From Aquiflexum lacus (GTDB lineage Bacteria; Bacteroidota; Bacteroidia; Cytophagales; Cyclobacteriaceae), in contig NZ_JABFHF010000013.1 of NCBI RefSeq assembly GCF_015476655.1, forward strand, positions 62,001 to 126,000: DNA of 64,000 nt, given 5' to 3'. The translations under genes were made by a program, and so were the position numbers. Below, piece by piece: positions 54,255 through 62,756 of the stretch. Position 1 is the first letter of the stretch. Every line of letters begins with the position of its first letter. Below the pieces are notes generated by a model. The model had not been told where the DNA came from. It made no database searches and saw nothing but the letters and a program-made list of their open reading frames with translations.

Positions 54255-57200
54255 ATGAAACAAAAGTTTTACTTGAAATCAGGAATATTTTTATTCCTGC
54301 TTGCACTGTCCCTCAATGTATATGGACAGTCAAGAGTAGTGAAAGGACTGGTAACAGACGAATCCAATGAACCCGTTCCAGGAACTACCGTCATTGTCAA
54401 AGGGACAACCTCCGGTACAACTACAGATTTGGACGGAAACTACAGTATATCTGTTTCCGACAACGCCGTGCTGGTATTTTCCTTTATAGGTTTTATTTCC
54501 AAAGAAATAACTGTAGGGAATAATTCAATTATTAATGTAACCTTAAATACAGATTTATCTGACCTTGAAGAAGTCATTGTAGTGGGTTACGGTACACAAA
54601 GAAAAAGTCAATTGACCGGAGCAATCTCATCTGTTGGTGCAAAAGAAATCCAGGAACTCCCCATTTCCAATGCAAGACAGGCTTTGCAGGGTCGTGCTGC
54701 AGGGGTGGATGTGACAATTGCAGGAAGTAAACCCGGAGCTGGCCCACAGGTAAGAATTAGAGGCCGCCGCTCATTCAGCGCGGGAAACGATCCGCTCTAT
54801 GTAGTGGATGGTATACCCTTAGCTGGAAATATTGATGATATCAATCCTCAGGACATCACCTCAATGGAAATCCTGAAAGATGCCTCATCCACTGCCATAT
54901 ATGGTTCTAGGGGCGCAAATGGTGTGGTACTGATCACCACCAACAGAGGAAAAACCGGAAAGACAATTGTTTCTTTTGATATGTTTACCGGAATAAACGA
55001 ATCTTTGGGAAGAATTGAGGTTTTTGATGGGCCACAATTTGCGGAGTATAAAAGAGAATCCAGAAGAGCGACAGGAAACTATCCAGCTGGACCAGCTACA
55101 CCAGAAGCGGATGCAGCATTATTTGAGCCTGTTGAATTGGAAGGCATTGCTTTGGGAAGAACCACTGACTATGTGGGTGCATTACTTAGAACTGGGGTTA
55201 TCCAAAATTACCAGGTTGGGGTTCAGGGAGGAAATGACAAAACTACTTTTTTCATTTCCGGTAACTACTTCAATGAAACCGGGGTGGTAAAAAATCAGGA
55301 TTTTTCGAGGTATACATTCAGAATCAATCTCGATCATAAAATCACGGACAGAATAACTATTGGAACTTCAACCCTATTGGTCAACAGTCTCAGAAATGGG
55401 GAGTTTTTTAACCCTATTGGAGGAGCAATGCAGGAAAACCCTCTCGGTAAACCATTCGACGATGAGGGTAATCTGATATTTCTTCCTACAAACGATGGAC
55501 TGAGAACGAATCCCTTTGCCGAAATTGTTCCAGGTGCCCAACTTGACGAAATTAGCCGTTACAGGATGTTCAATAGTATCTATGCAAGCATTAAACTGCA
55601 TAAAAACCTGACTTTTAGAACCAACTTTGGCCCAGATTTCAGTTTCCAGAGAGCTGGCAGATTTATAGGTTCTCAGACCAATAACCGAAGAGGTGCCCCT
55701 CCAACGGGAAGTGTTGGAGAAAGATGGGATTTCAACTATACACTGGAAAATTTTCTGACTTATGAAAAAGTGTTTGGCGAAAAACACAGGCTGAATGTAA
55801 CGGCCCTTCAGGCCATTCAACAAGACAGGTCAGAAAGGACCAACATCTCGGTATTGGGGATTCCTGCACCAAGCCAATTGTACCATCGATTGGGAGATGC
55901 CAGTCAAATCACAGGTGTCAATACTGACCTGATTGAATGGGGACTACTTTCCTATATGGGCAGAATTAACTATGGATATATGGACAAGTACTTGCTCACC
56001 GCAACCCTTAGGGCGGATGGTTCTTCCCGTTTTGGTTCCAATACCAAATGGGGTTATTTCCCTTCTGTAGCATTTGCATGGAATATCACCAATGAGGCTT
56101 TTATGGCCAATGCTAACATTGACCTGTTAAAATTGAGGGTAAGTTACGGTTCTATTGGTAACCAAGGTATCGACCCGTACCAAACTCAGCCTTTATTGGG
56201 CAGGACTGTTTATGCATTTGGAAATACAGCCGCCTTTGGCTTTAGACCCAACACCATAGGGAACCCTGACCTCAGATGGGAGTCTTCTGCAACTTTCAAT
56301 GTGGGACTGGATTTTGGTCTGATCAAGGGCAGGTTGAATGGTTCCATTGAAGTCTATGATACCCGTACGAGTAGCTTATTGGCTCCTCAACCACTTCCCA
56401 ACTCAACTGGATTTGGCGGATTTACAACCAATATCGGTGAAACGCAAAACACTGGTTTTGAATTGACCGTGACTTCCATCAATATGGACAGGTCCAATTT
56501 CAGGTGGTCAACGGACCTGATATTCAACACCAACCGGGAGCAGATAATCAGTCTTGCCGGCGGCAAAGTGGATGACATTGCAGCTGCGAGATTTATCGGG
56601 CAGCCGATTACTGTATTCTATGACTTGAAAAAAGTTGGTATTTGGCAGACCAATGAAGCTGACGTTGCCCAATCGTTTGGTGACAGAGTCGGAGAGATCA
56701 AAATTGATGACTTCAACGGGGACGGAAGAATCAATGCCGAAGATCGACAAATATTGGGTACAGCAGTGCCCGATTTTATTGCGGGTCTGACCAATAGGTT
56801 CAACTACAAAGCCTTCGACTTCTCCTTCTTCATATTCGCAAGGGTAGGTCAGATGGTGAGAAGCCGCTTCCATGATTCCAATAATTCCCTCTTTGGAAGG
56901 TATAACAACCTTGCCATTGATTATTGGACACCAAACAATCCAACCAATGATTTTCCAAGACCAAATCAGAATCAGGAAAGTCCTAAATACGCATCTTCCA
57001 TGTCTTATTTTGATGGCTCATTTCTTAAGATCCGTAACATCAATTTTGGATATACCCTTCCTGCACCATTGGCTTCAAAAATGAAAATGCAGAGCCTTAG
57101 GATATATTCCAGCATACAGCAGCCATTTATATTTTCGGAATACAGGTCCCGATATAAGGGAATTGACCCTGAAACATTCATTGACGGTGAACAGGGTGTA

Positions 57201-57275
57201 GAAGGGGGAAGCGTGAGTGCCAATGTGGCCCCTGCTATTACCACATACACACTTGGTCTTAATGTAAGGTTCTGA
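54255..57275 (+). CDS. susC: SusC/RagA-type TonB-dependent outer membrane transporter
   Basis: A 1006-residue outer-membrane transporter. The signal peptide ends NVYGQ. A carboxypeptidase-regulatory-like domain (about 28-105; KGLVTDESNEPVPGTTVIVKG) precedes a TonB box-like stretch and the plug (about 115-230; ISNARQALQGRAAGVDV). The rest is a 22-strand-type barrel. It imports oligosaccharides together with the SusD partner encoded 20 bp downstream. The locus has no sigma/anti-sigma genes and is instead preceded by a LacI operator. Confidence 0.95.
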   Translation: MKQKFYLKSGIFLFLLALSLNVYGQSRVVKGLVTDESNEPVPGTTVIVKGTTSGTTTDLDGNYSISVSDNAVLVFSFIGFISKEITVGNNSIINVTLNTDLSDLEEVIVVGYGTQRKSQLTGAISSVGAKEIQELPISNARQALQGRAAGVDVTIAGSKPGAGPQVRIRGRRSFSAGNDPLYVVDGIPLAGNIDDINPQDITSMEILKDASSTAIYGSRGANGVVLITTNRGKTGKTIVSFDMFTGINESLGRIEVFDGPQFAEYKRESRRATGNYPAGPATPEADAALFEPVELEGIALGRTTDYVGALLRTGVIQNYQVGVQGGNDKTTFFISGNYFNETGVVKNQDFSRYTFRINLDHKITDRITIGTSTLLVNSLRNGEFFNPIGGAMQENPLGKPFDDEGNLIFLPTNDGLRTNPFAEIVPGAQLDEISRYRMFNSIYASIKLHKNLTFRTNFGPDFSFQRAGRFIGSQTNNRRGAPPTGSVGERWDFNYTLENFLTYEKVFGEKHRLNVTALQAIQQDRSERTNISVLGIPAPSQLYHRLGDASQITGVNTDLIEWGLLSYMGRINYGYMDKYLLTATLRADGSSRFGSNTKWGYFPSVAFAWNITNEAFMANANIDLLKLRVSYGSIGNQGIDPYQTQPLLGRTVYAFGNTAAFGFRPNTIGNPDLRWESSATFNVGLDFGLIKGRLNGSIEVYDTRTSSLLAPQPLPNSTGFGGFTTNIGETQNTGFELTVTSINMDRSNFRWSTDLIFNTNREQIISLAGGKVDDIAAARFIGQPITVFYDLKKVGIWQTNEADVAQSFGDRVGEIKIDDFNGDGRINAEDRQILGTAVPDFIAGLTNRFNYKAFDFSFFIFARVGQMVRSRFHDSNNSLFGRYNNLAIDYWTPNNPTNDFPRPNQNQESPKYASSMSYFDGSFLKIRNINFGYTLPAPLASKMKMQSLRIYSSIQQPFIFSEYRSRYKGIDPETFIDGEQGVEGGSVSANVAPAITTYTLGLNVRF

Positions 57276-57295
57276 TACAATCAAAAAATATAGTT

Positions 57296-58972
57296 ATGAA
57301 AACAATACAAATGATTTATAAAGACGCTTCACGGATTTTGAAAGGTCTGCTGTTGTCAGTCGTGATAATCTTGGCCTCATGCCAGTCGGTTTTGGAGGAA
57401 GATGTCATTTCCAGGATTGGAAATGATTATATGAATACGGCAAGTGGCTTCAATGATGGTGTCAATGCAGCCTACAGTACCTTGAGAATGTGGTACGGTA
57501 CGGAAAGGGGTAACAATTTTACAGTATTTGGTACTGATACCTATAGACAAGGTTCAGATGGTAGTTGGAAATTCATGAATGAATATACCAATCAATTTGA
57601 TTCCAGAAACGGTCATGCAAGAGAAGTGTGGGATGAAGCTTATCGGGGCATCAATACCTGCAATGCATTGATAGAGAGGGCTCCTAATGTGATCGGTATT
57701 CCCGAGGCCACCAAAAACACCCGATTGGCGGAAGTCAAATTTCTCCGTGCCCACTATTATTTCCTTCTTGTACAGTTGTTCGGAGGTGTGGATCTTAGGT
57801 TGACAGAAACTTTGGTACCAACAACTGAAATTACAAGAGCAACAGAAGCGCAGGTATATGAAGCCATTGTCAGAGATTTGACTGAAGCAATTCCAGATTT
57901 ACCCGCTATGATGAGGTCCAATGATTACGGACGTGCAACCCGGCCTGCAGCAGAGCATCTTCTTGGAAAAGTCTATTTGACCAAAGCCACTTCGACTGCC
58001 CAGGCAGGAGATGATTACAGCAAGGCGGAAGTTTTATTGAAAAAAGTCATCAGTGATTATGGTTTTATCCTCCTGCCGGATTATGCCGATGTACATGGAT
58101 TCGGTAATGAAATCAATAACGAAGTGATCTTTGCGGTTCAATATACTCGGGACCCCTTGACCAATGGTGGAGGAAATAATGGCCACGTATTTTTCCTAAT
58201 GGAATATGATAATCAACCGGGAATGAGGAGAGATACCCAGAATGGTAGACCATTCAAACGGTATAGACCTACCGATTATACACTAAATGTGATATTTGCC
58301 GACAGAGAAAATGATGCCCGATATGATAAATCATTCGTCCATCTTTTTCGAAGCAACAGACCGGGAACCTATAATACCTCCTTTGACCTTTCCAAACCCA
58401 CTGTAACCTTTGCAGCAGGAGATACTGCTATTTTTCTGCCAGGATTTGAGATGCCGGCCGCCGAAAGGGCTACGAGGCCTTATCAGGTGCTAACCCCCAG
58501 TCTCTACACTGACAAGCTTTATCCCGCTTTGAACAAGTTTCTTGACCCAGGAAGAGTTGACTTGACCCAATTTCAAGGAGGAAGGGATTATATCGCTTTT
58601 AGATTGGCAGATACTTACCTGATGTTGGGCGAAGCACTCTTTAGACAAGGGAAAAACGCTGAAGCGGCTACTTTTGTTAACAATGTCAGGAGAAGGGCTG
58701 CATTTCCAGGAAAAGAAGCAGCCATGGAAGTGACTGCTGCCGATATTAATCTTGAGTTTTTTGTTGAAGAGAGAGCGAGGGAATTATTGGGAGAACAGAT
58801 GCGCTGGTTTGACCTTAAAAGATGGGGATTGTTGCTCGAAAGGGTCAGACTCCATAATCCTGACGGGTCTGCCAATATTCAAGATTATCATGTACTTAGA
58901 CCTATTCCACAAAACCAGATTGATAGGGTTTTAGGTGGTGAAGCTAGTTTCCCACAAAATCCGGGATATTAA
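57296..58972 (+). CDS. susD: SusD/RagB-type glycan-binding lipoprotein
   Basis: A 558-residue outer-membrane lipoprotein with the lipobox LASC (Cys near 29). The SusD fold shows TPR-type helices, e.g. EVKFLRAHYYFLLVQLFGGV and ADTYLMLGEALFRQGKN, and the usual end ERARELLGEQMRWFDLKRWG. It captures the glycan and hands it to the SusC barrel, with which it forms a lid. It is the second gene of the pair and ends before a terminator. Confidence 0.95.
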   Translation: MKTIQMIYKDASRILKGLLLSVVIILASCQSVLEEDVISRIGNDYMNTASGFNDGVNAAYSTLRMWYGTERGNNFTVFGTDTYRQGSDGSWKFMNEYTNQFDSRNGHAREVWDEAYRGINTCNALIERAPNVIGIPEATKNTRLAEVKFLRAHYYFLLVQLFGGVDLRLTETLVPTTEITRATEAQVYEAIVRDLTEAIPDLPAMMRSNDYGRATRPAAEHLLGKVYLTKATSTAQAGDDYSKAEVLLKKVISDYGFILLPDYADVHGFGNEINNEVIFAVQYTRDPLTNGGGNNGHVFFLMEYDNQPGMRRDTQNGRPFKRYRPTDYTLNVIFADRENDARYDKSFVHLFRSNRPGTYNTSFDLSKPTVTFAAGDTAIFLPGFEMPAAERATRPYQVLTPSLYTDKLYPALNKFLDPGRVDLTQFQGGRDYIAFRLADTYLMLGEALFRQGKNAEAATFVNNVRRRAAFPGKEAAMEVTAADINLEFFVEERARELLGEQMRWFDLKRWGLLLERVRLHNPDGSANIQDYHVLRPIPQNQIDRVLGGEASFPQNPGY

Positions 58973-58995
58973 ACAATCCCACCGATTATTAGAAA

Positions 58996-59027
58996 GGACC
59001 TCTCATTTGGGAGGTCTTTTTTATTTT
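58996..59027. terminator. Hairpin terminator between susD and lacI-type gene
   Basis: A 6-bp stem (GACCTC at 58997-59002 and GAGGTC at 59011-59016) is followed by a T run on the plus strand. It sits between convergent genes; the plus-strand T run fits susD. Confidence 0.6.
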
Positions 59028-60037
59028 CCGGTAGATTCTCTCATACTGATCTGTGATGGCAGAACGATGATTTTATCTTCCAAAGGAGGCTGATTGGGCT
59101 TGGTGAGTTTCTTCATCAGCAGTTGGGCACATTCCATTCCCAACTTCAAAGCAGGCTGAGAAATTGTGGTCAACGTAGGTTGCAATAATCCTGCAATCCG
59201 CATATTGGAAAAGCTGATCATTTTAAAATCTTTTGGCATATTCAATTTAGTTTCTCTAGCAGCATAATAGGTCGCTATGGCTAATTTCTCTACGGATGCT
59301 ACAATACCATCAGGCCTGTCCATACCATACAGAAATTTGGAAATCAGACTGATATTTTCCTCTTCTTTTTGGGAACATTGGATCACCCAACTTTCCTCAA
59401 AAGGTAGAGATGATTCTTTCATCGCATCTAGATATCCTCTCAATCTTTCTTTTCCAATAGAAATTTCCTTAGACAATAATAGAAAGTATATTTTTTTGCA
59501 ATCTTTTTCTATAAGAAGGTTGGTCGCCTTATAACCATTTTCATAATCGTTGGTAATAAATTTTGTGGTCGGGATTTCTTTACATATTCGATCAAAAAAT
59601 ATAATGGGAACTCCTTTGTTATAAACTGTTTCCAAATGATCAATATTTTTTGTTTGGCTAGACACTGACATGACTATGGCATCTACCCTACCATTAAGGA
59701 GATAAGAAATGATTTTTCTTTCAGTCTCTACATTTTCATGGGTACTGTAAACCAACAAATGGTATCCGTATTCTTGGGTAATTTCCTCTATTCCATCAAT
59801 AACCTGGCTAAAATAGTTGTTGATTCTTTCTGGAATAATCACTGCTATGGTTTTGCTTTTTTGCTCCCTTAGACTTCTTGCAAATGGGTTGGGTTGATAA
59901 TTAAGTGCTTTAGCTAAAGCAACAACCCTATCCTTGGTAGGCTGACTGATTTCATAACTGTCATTCAAGGCCCTGGACACCGTTGATGGCGCTAGACCAA
60001 GTTTTTCCGCTAGATATTTGATATTGACCTCTGACAT
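59021..60037 (-). CDS. LacI family transcriptional regulator
   Basis: A 338-residue regulator. The N-terminal helix-turn-helix is VNIKYLAEKLGLAPSTVSRALND, followed by the hinge (YQPNPFARSLR). The periplasmic-binding-protein-like core (about 60-335) would bind a sugar or sugar acid. It is convergent with susD and divergent from uxaC, with a palindrome of its type in between (60143-60156), so it probably represses itself and the uronate genes until an uronate signal appears. I take the ATG at 60037 as start; others lie just upstream. Confidence 0.93.
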   Translation of the reverse strand: MSEVNIKYLAEKLGLAPSTVSRALNDSYEISQPTKDRVVALAKALNYQPNPFARSLREQKSKTIAVIIPERINNYFSQVIDGIEEITQEYGYHLLVYSTHENVETERKIISYLLNGRVDAIVMSVSSQTKNIDHLETVYNKGVPIIFFDRICKEIPTTKFITNDYENGYKATNLLIEKDCKKIYFLLLSKEISIGKERLRGYLDAMKESSLPFEESWVIQCSQKEEENISLISKFLYGMDRPDGIVASVEKLAIATYYAARETKLNMPKDFKMISFSNMRIAGLLQPTLTTISQPALKLGMECAQLLMKKLTKPNQPPLEDKIIVLPSQISMRESTGK

Positions 60038-60142
60038 ACCCATTATTCCATTTGTAAACAAGCCATTAATTTTAAACCAGTTTATTCAAAAATCAAATTA
60101 ATTGTTTAAATCTTTGATATATATTCGGTTAAATAAATTACA

Positions 60143-60156
60143 CGAAATCGATTGCA
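60143..60156. promoter_or_regulatory. LacI-type operator between lacI-type gene and uxaC
   Basis: CGAAATCGATTGCA shares the AATCGATT core with the site upstream of susC. It lies 72 bp before the uxaC ATG and 105 bp from the regulator start, as expected for autoregulation. Confidence 0.7.
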
Positions 60157-60228
60157 CTGATTGTTAGAATTGCCTTACTCTTCTTTGTGCTGAATTACTA
60201 AATTACATCAAACAAACCTAAAATAACC

Positions 60229-61662
60229 ATGAATATTCTACCCAAGCGCAGTATTCAAACCTATATCACAGAAGACTTTTTGCTATCAAATGAATTTTCC
60301 AAAAAACTGTATCACGGATATGCCAAAAACCAGCCTATCATAGATTATCACAATCATTTATCTCCAGAACAAATTTCCAATAACAAGATATTCGACAATA
60401 TTACTGAAATATGGCTTAAAGGTGATCATTATAAATGGCGTGCCATGCGGACTTTGGGTATTGACGAACATTTCATTACCGGAGATTCCAATGATTGGGA
60501 GAAATTTGAAAAATGGTCTTATACAGTCCCCTATACTTTAAGGAATCCACTATACCATTGGACACAGTTGGAACTGCAAAGATATTTTGATATCCATGAA
60601 TTGTTGGACCAAAACAATGCAATGGAGATCTATAAAATCACAAATGAAAAAGTCGTGAGTGATGATTTCAGCTCACAAAGCTTGTTGTCGAAAATGAACG
60701 TTGAGGTAGTCTGCACCACAGATGATCCAATTGATTCCTTGGAACATCACCGGAATTTCAGAAACTCAGGTACTTCTCTTAAGATGTTTCCCGCTTTTAG
60801 ACCTGATAGGTCCTATACCATTAATTCTCCAAATGAATATCGGATATACCTCAATAAATTAGGAGAAGCTTCAGGGATCAACATACAGAATTATGATGAT
60901 TTACTTTTAGCTCTTCAAAATAGGGTTAACTTTTTTCATGAAAATGGAGGGCGATTATCAGACCATGGACTTGAAAATCTCTACCATTTCAAAAGTAGTC
61001 TTTTTGACAAGCACAAAATATTCAAAAGTGTTATGGATGGTAAAATCCCCTCCGATAAGGAGGTTGCTTTTTTTAAATTTAAAACTTTACAGGAGTTGTG
61101 TAAAATGTACCATGCCAAAGGCTGGACACAGCAGTTTCATTTAGGCGCTTTAAGAAATAATAACAGTAGGATGTTCAGTAAACTTGGAGCTGACACAGGA
61201 TTTGATTCAATAGGTGATTTCAGTCAAGCCTCTGCCCTATCGGGCTTCCTCAATGAATTGGACAAAACCGATCAATTGACCAAGACTGTCATTTATAACC
61301 TAAATCCCAGTGACAATGAGGTCATGGCAACGATGACCGGAAATTTCAATGATGGCAGTGTAAAAGGGAAAATCCAATTTGGATCAGGCTGGTGGTTTTT
61401 GGATCAGAAAAATGGAATGGAAGCACAAATGAACACGCTTTCCAACATGGGACTGATTTCCTGTTTTGTTGGTATGTTGACTGACAGTCGGAGTTTTCTT
61501 TCATTTCCAAGGCACGAATATTTCAGAAGAATATTGTGTGACCTTTTTGGCAAAGACATGCAAAACGGTGAACTACCTCATGATGAAAAATGGATTGGAA
61601 AAATCATTCAGGATATTTGCTACAACAATGCCAAGGCTTTTTTCCAATTCCCCAATAAATAG
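60229..61662 (+). CDS. uxaC: Glucuronate isomerase
   Basis: A 477-residue isomerase converting D-glucuronate to D-fructuronate (or galacturonate to tagaturonate) in the cytoplasm. Family marks include the metal-binding DYHNHLSPEQI near 40, the W-rich stretch WTQLELQRYF, and FHLGALRNNN and KTVIYNLNPSDNE in the barrel. It is first in the uxaC-uxuB-uxuA set, which leads to 2-keto-3-deoxygluconate. A LacI-type operator stands upstream. Confidence 0.95.
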   Translation: MNILPKRSIQTYITEDFLLSNEFSKKLYHGYAKNQPIIDYHNHLSPEQISNNKIFDNITEIWLKGDHYKWRAMRTLGIDEHFITGDSNDWEKFEKWSYTVPYTLRNPLYHWTQLELQRYFDIHELLDQNNAMEIYKITNEKVVSDDFSSQSLLSKMNVEVVCTTDDPIDSLEHHRNFRNSGTSLKMFPAFRPDRSYTINSPNEYRIYLNKLGEASGINIQNYDDLLLALQNRVNFFHENGGRLSDHGLENLYHFKSSLFDKHKIFKSVMDGKIPSDKEVAFFKFKTLQELCKMYHAKGWTQQFHLGALRNNNSRMFSKLGADTGFDSIGDFSQASALSGFLNELDKTDQLTKTVIYNLNPSDNEVMATMTGNFNDGSVKGKIQFGSGWWFLDQKNGMEAQMNTLSNMGLISCFVGMLTDSRSFLSFPRHEYFRRILCDLFGKDMQNGELPHDEKWIGKIIQDICYNNAKAFFQFPNK

Positions 61663-61678
61663 CTGATTTTAGTTCATT

Positions 61679-61712
61679 TTCAGCATATGTTGAATTAAAT
61701 TCAGCATGTGAA
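61679..61712. repeat. Paired TTCAGCAT elements between uxaC and uxuB
   Basis: TTCAGCATATGTTGAA (61679-61694, near-palindrome) and TTCAGCATGTGAA (61700-61712) repeat with similar bases within the 70-bp gap. They might be a protein-binding site or an mRNA stem. Evidence is weak. Confidence 0.25.
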
Positions 61713-61732
61713 TTTTAATTAAATCTTAAGTC

Positions 61733-62545
61733 ATGAAATTATTCTCAGTAAAAAATAAAAAAATCATTATTACAGGTGCCACAGGTGTATTGGGTGAAAG
61801 TATGGCAAGGCACTTGGCTAAAGAAGGTGCACAGGTCATCATTATAGGGAGAACACCTTCCAAAGTTGAGAAGCTCATTGAACATTTAAGAAAAGAAGGT
61901 GGAAAAGCAGATGGTTTTTTGGCAGATGTCACAAATGAAAGTCAAGTTGAAACGGTGGCGCAAAAAATCAAAGATAGATACAAAAGCGTAGACATATTGA
62001 TCAATCTGGCCGGTGGAAATATGCCTGAGGCACTAGTTAGACCTGATCAGACCTTGTCTGACCTTTCGGCAGATGCTGTTAAAAAAGTGATGGACCTCAA
62101 TTATCAGGGGACCTTAATCCCTATCCAATATTTTTTCCCTTTAATGCTTTCCAACAAATCAGGTAACATCATCAATATTTCATCCATGGCGGCAAGTAGA
62201 CCAATGACCCGGGTGGTTGGCTATGCCTCAGCGAAAGCCGCTATTGATAATTTAACCAAATGGCTTGCTGTGGAATTCAATCAAAAACATGGTCCAGGCT
62301 ATAGGGTAAATGCCATAGCTCCTGGTTTTTTTCTAACAGAACAGAACCGCTCTTTACTCACAGAATCAGATGGAAGCTTGACTCAAAGGGGAAATCAAAT
62401 TATCGACCACACACCTATGGCAAGGTTTGGCGATCCCAAAGATCTCTTAGGTACTTTGCAATGGCTTTGCTCAGATGCATCAAAGTTCGTAACAGGAATC
62501 ATTATTCCGGTTGATGGGGGATTTTCAGCCTATTCTGGGGTTTAA
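61733..62545 (+). CDS. uxuB: SDR-type fructuronate reductase
   Basis: A 270-residue SDR. The cofactor loop is TGATGVLGES, the active site has Ser in NISSMAASRP and Tyr-xxx-Lys in YASAK, and the end is VDGGFSAYSGV. SDR-type UxuB (as in Bacillus subtilis) reduces fructuronate to mannonate, replacing the unrelated E. coli UxuB. Its place between uxaC and uxuA supports this. It lies 70 bp after uxaC. Confidence 0.88.
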   Translation: MKLFSVKNKKIIITGATGVLGESMARHLAKEGAQVIIIGRTPSKVEKLIEHLRKEGGKADGFLADVTNESQVETVAQKIKDRYKSVDILINLAGGNMPEALVRPDQTLSDLSADAVKKVMDLNYQGTLIPIQYFFPLMLSNKSGNIINISSMAASRPMTRVVGYASAKAAIDNLTKWLAVEFNQKHGPGYRVNAIAPGFFLTEQNRSLLTESDGSLTQRGNQIIDHTPMARFGDPKDLLGTLQWLCSDASKFVTGIIIPVDGGFSAYSGV

Positions 62546-62546
62546 A

Positions 62547-62588
62547 GAGTACGAAGTACGATGTACCAAGTACAAAGTACCGAGACGT
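62547..62588 (+). repeat. Degenerate tandem 7-bp repeat (6 units)
   Basis: The heptamers are GAGTACG, AAGTACG, ATGTACC, AAGTACA, AAGTACC and GAGACGT. GTAC recurs every 7 bp in the first five, a different core from the AGA family but the same period. The array begins 1 nt after the uxuB stop. Confidence 0.75.
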
Positions 62589-62650
62589 TAGGAACCTCGA
62601 AGTGATTTCCATAGACCAACAAAATAAAGTGTCAATCGAATTTATATTAC

Positions 62651-62664
62651 CCAAATCGATTTTC
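62651..62664. promoter_or_regulatory. Weak LacI-type operator before uxuA
   Basis: CCAAATCGATTTTC keeps the AATCGATT core of the other sites but lacks the outer CG. It lies 93 bp before the uxuA start and may give uxuA its own regulated promoter. Confidence 0.4.
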
Positions 62665-62713
62665 AGAATGCCTTGTCCTGTTCGTATGGAGTCACAAGCC
62701 TGCCGGAAGTCAG

Positions 62714-62755
62714 GTCTCTAATCTAAAATCTTAAATCTAAAATCTAATATTTAAT
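62714..62755 (+). repeat. Tandem 7-bp repeat at the uxuA start
   Basis: The heptamers are GTCTCTA, ATCTAAA, ATCTTAA, ATCTAAA, ATCTAAT and ATTTAAT, in TCT register, followed after 1 nt by the uxuA ATG. They make up most of the leader and could shape its translation. Confidence 0.75.
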
Positions 62756-62756
62756 A

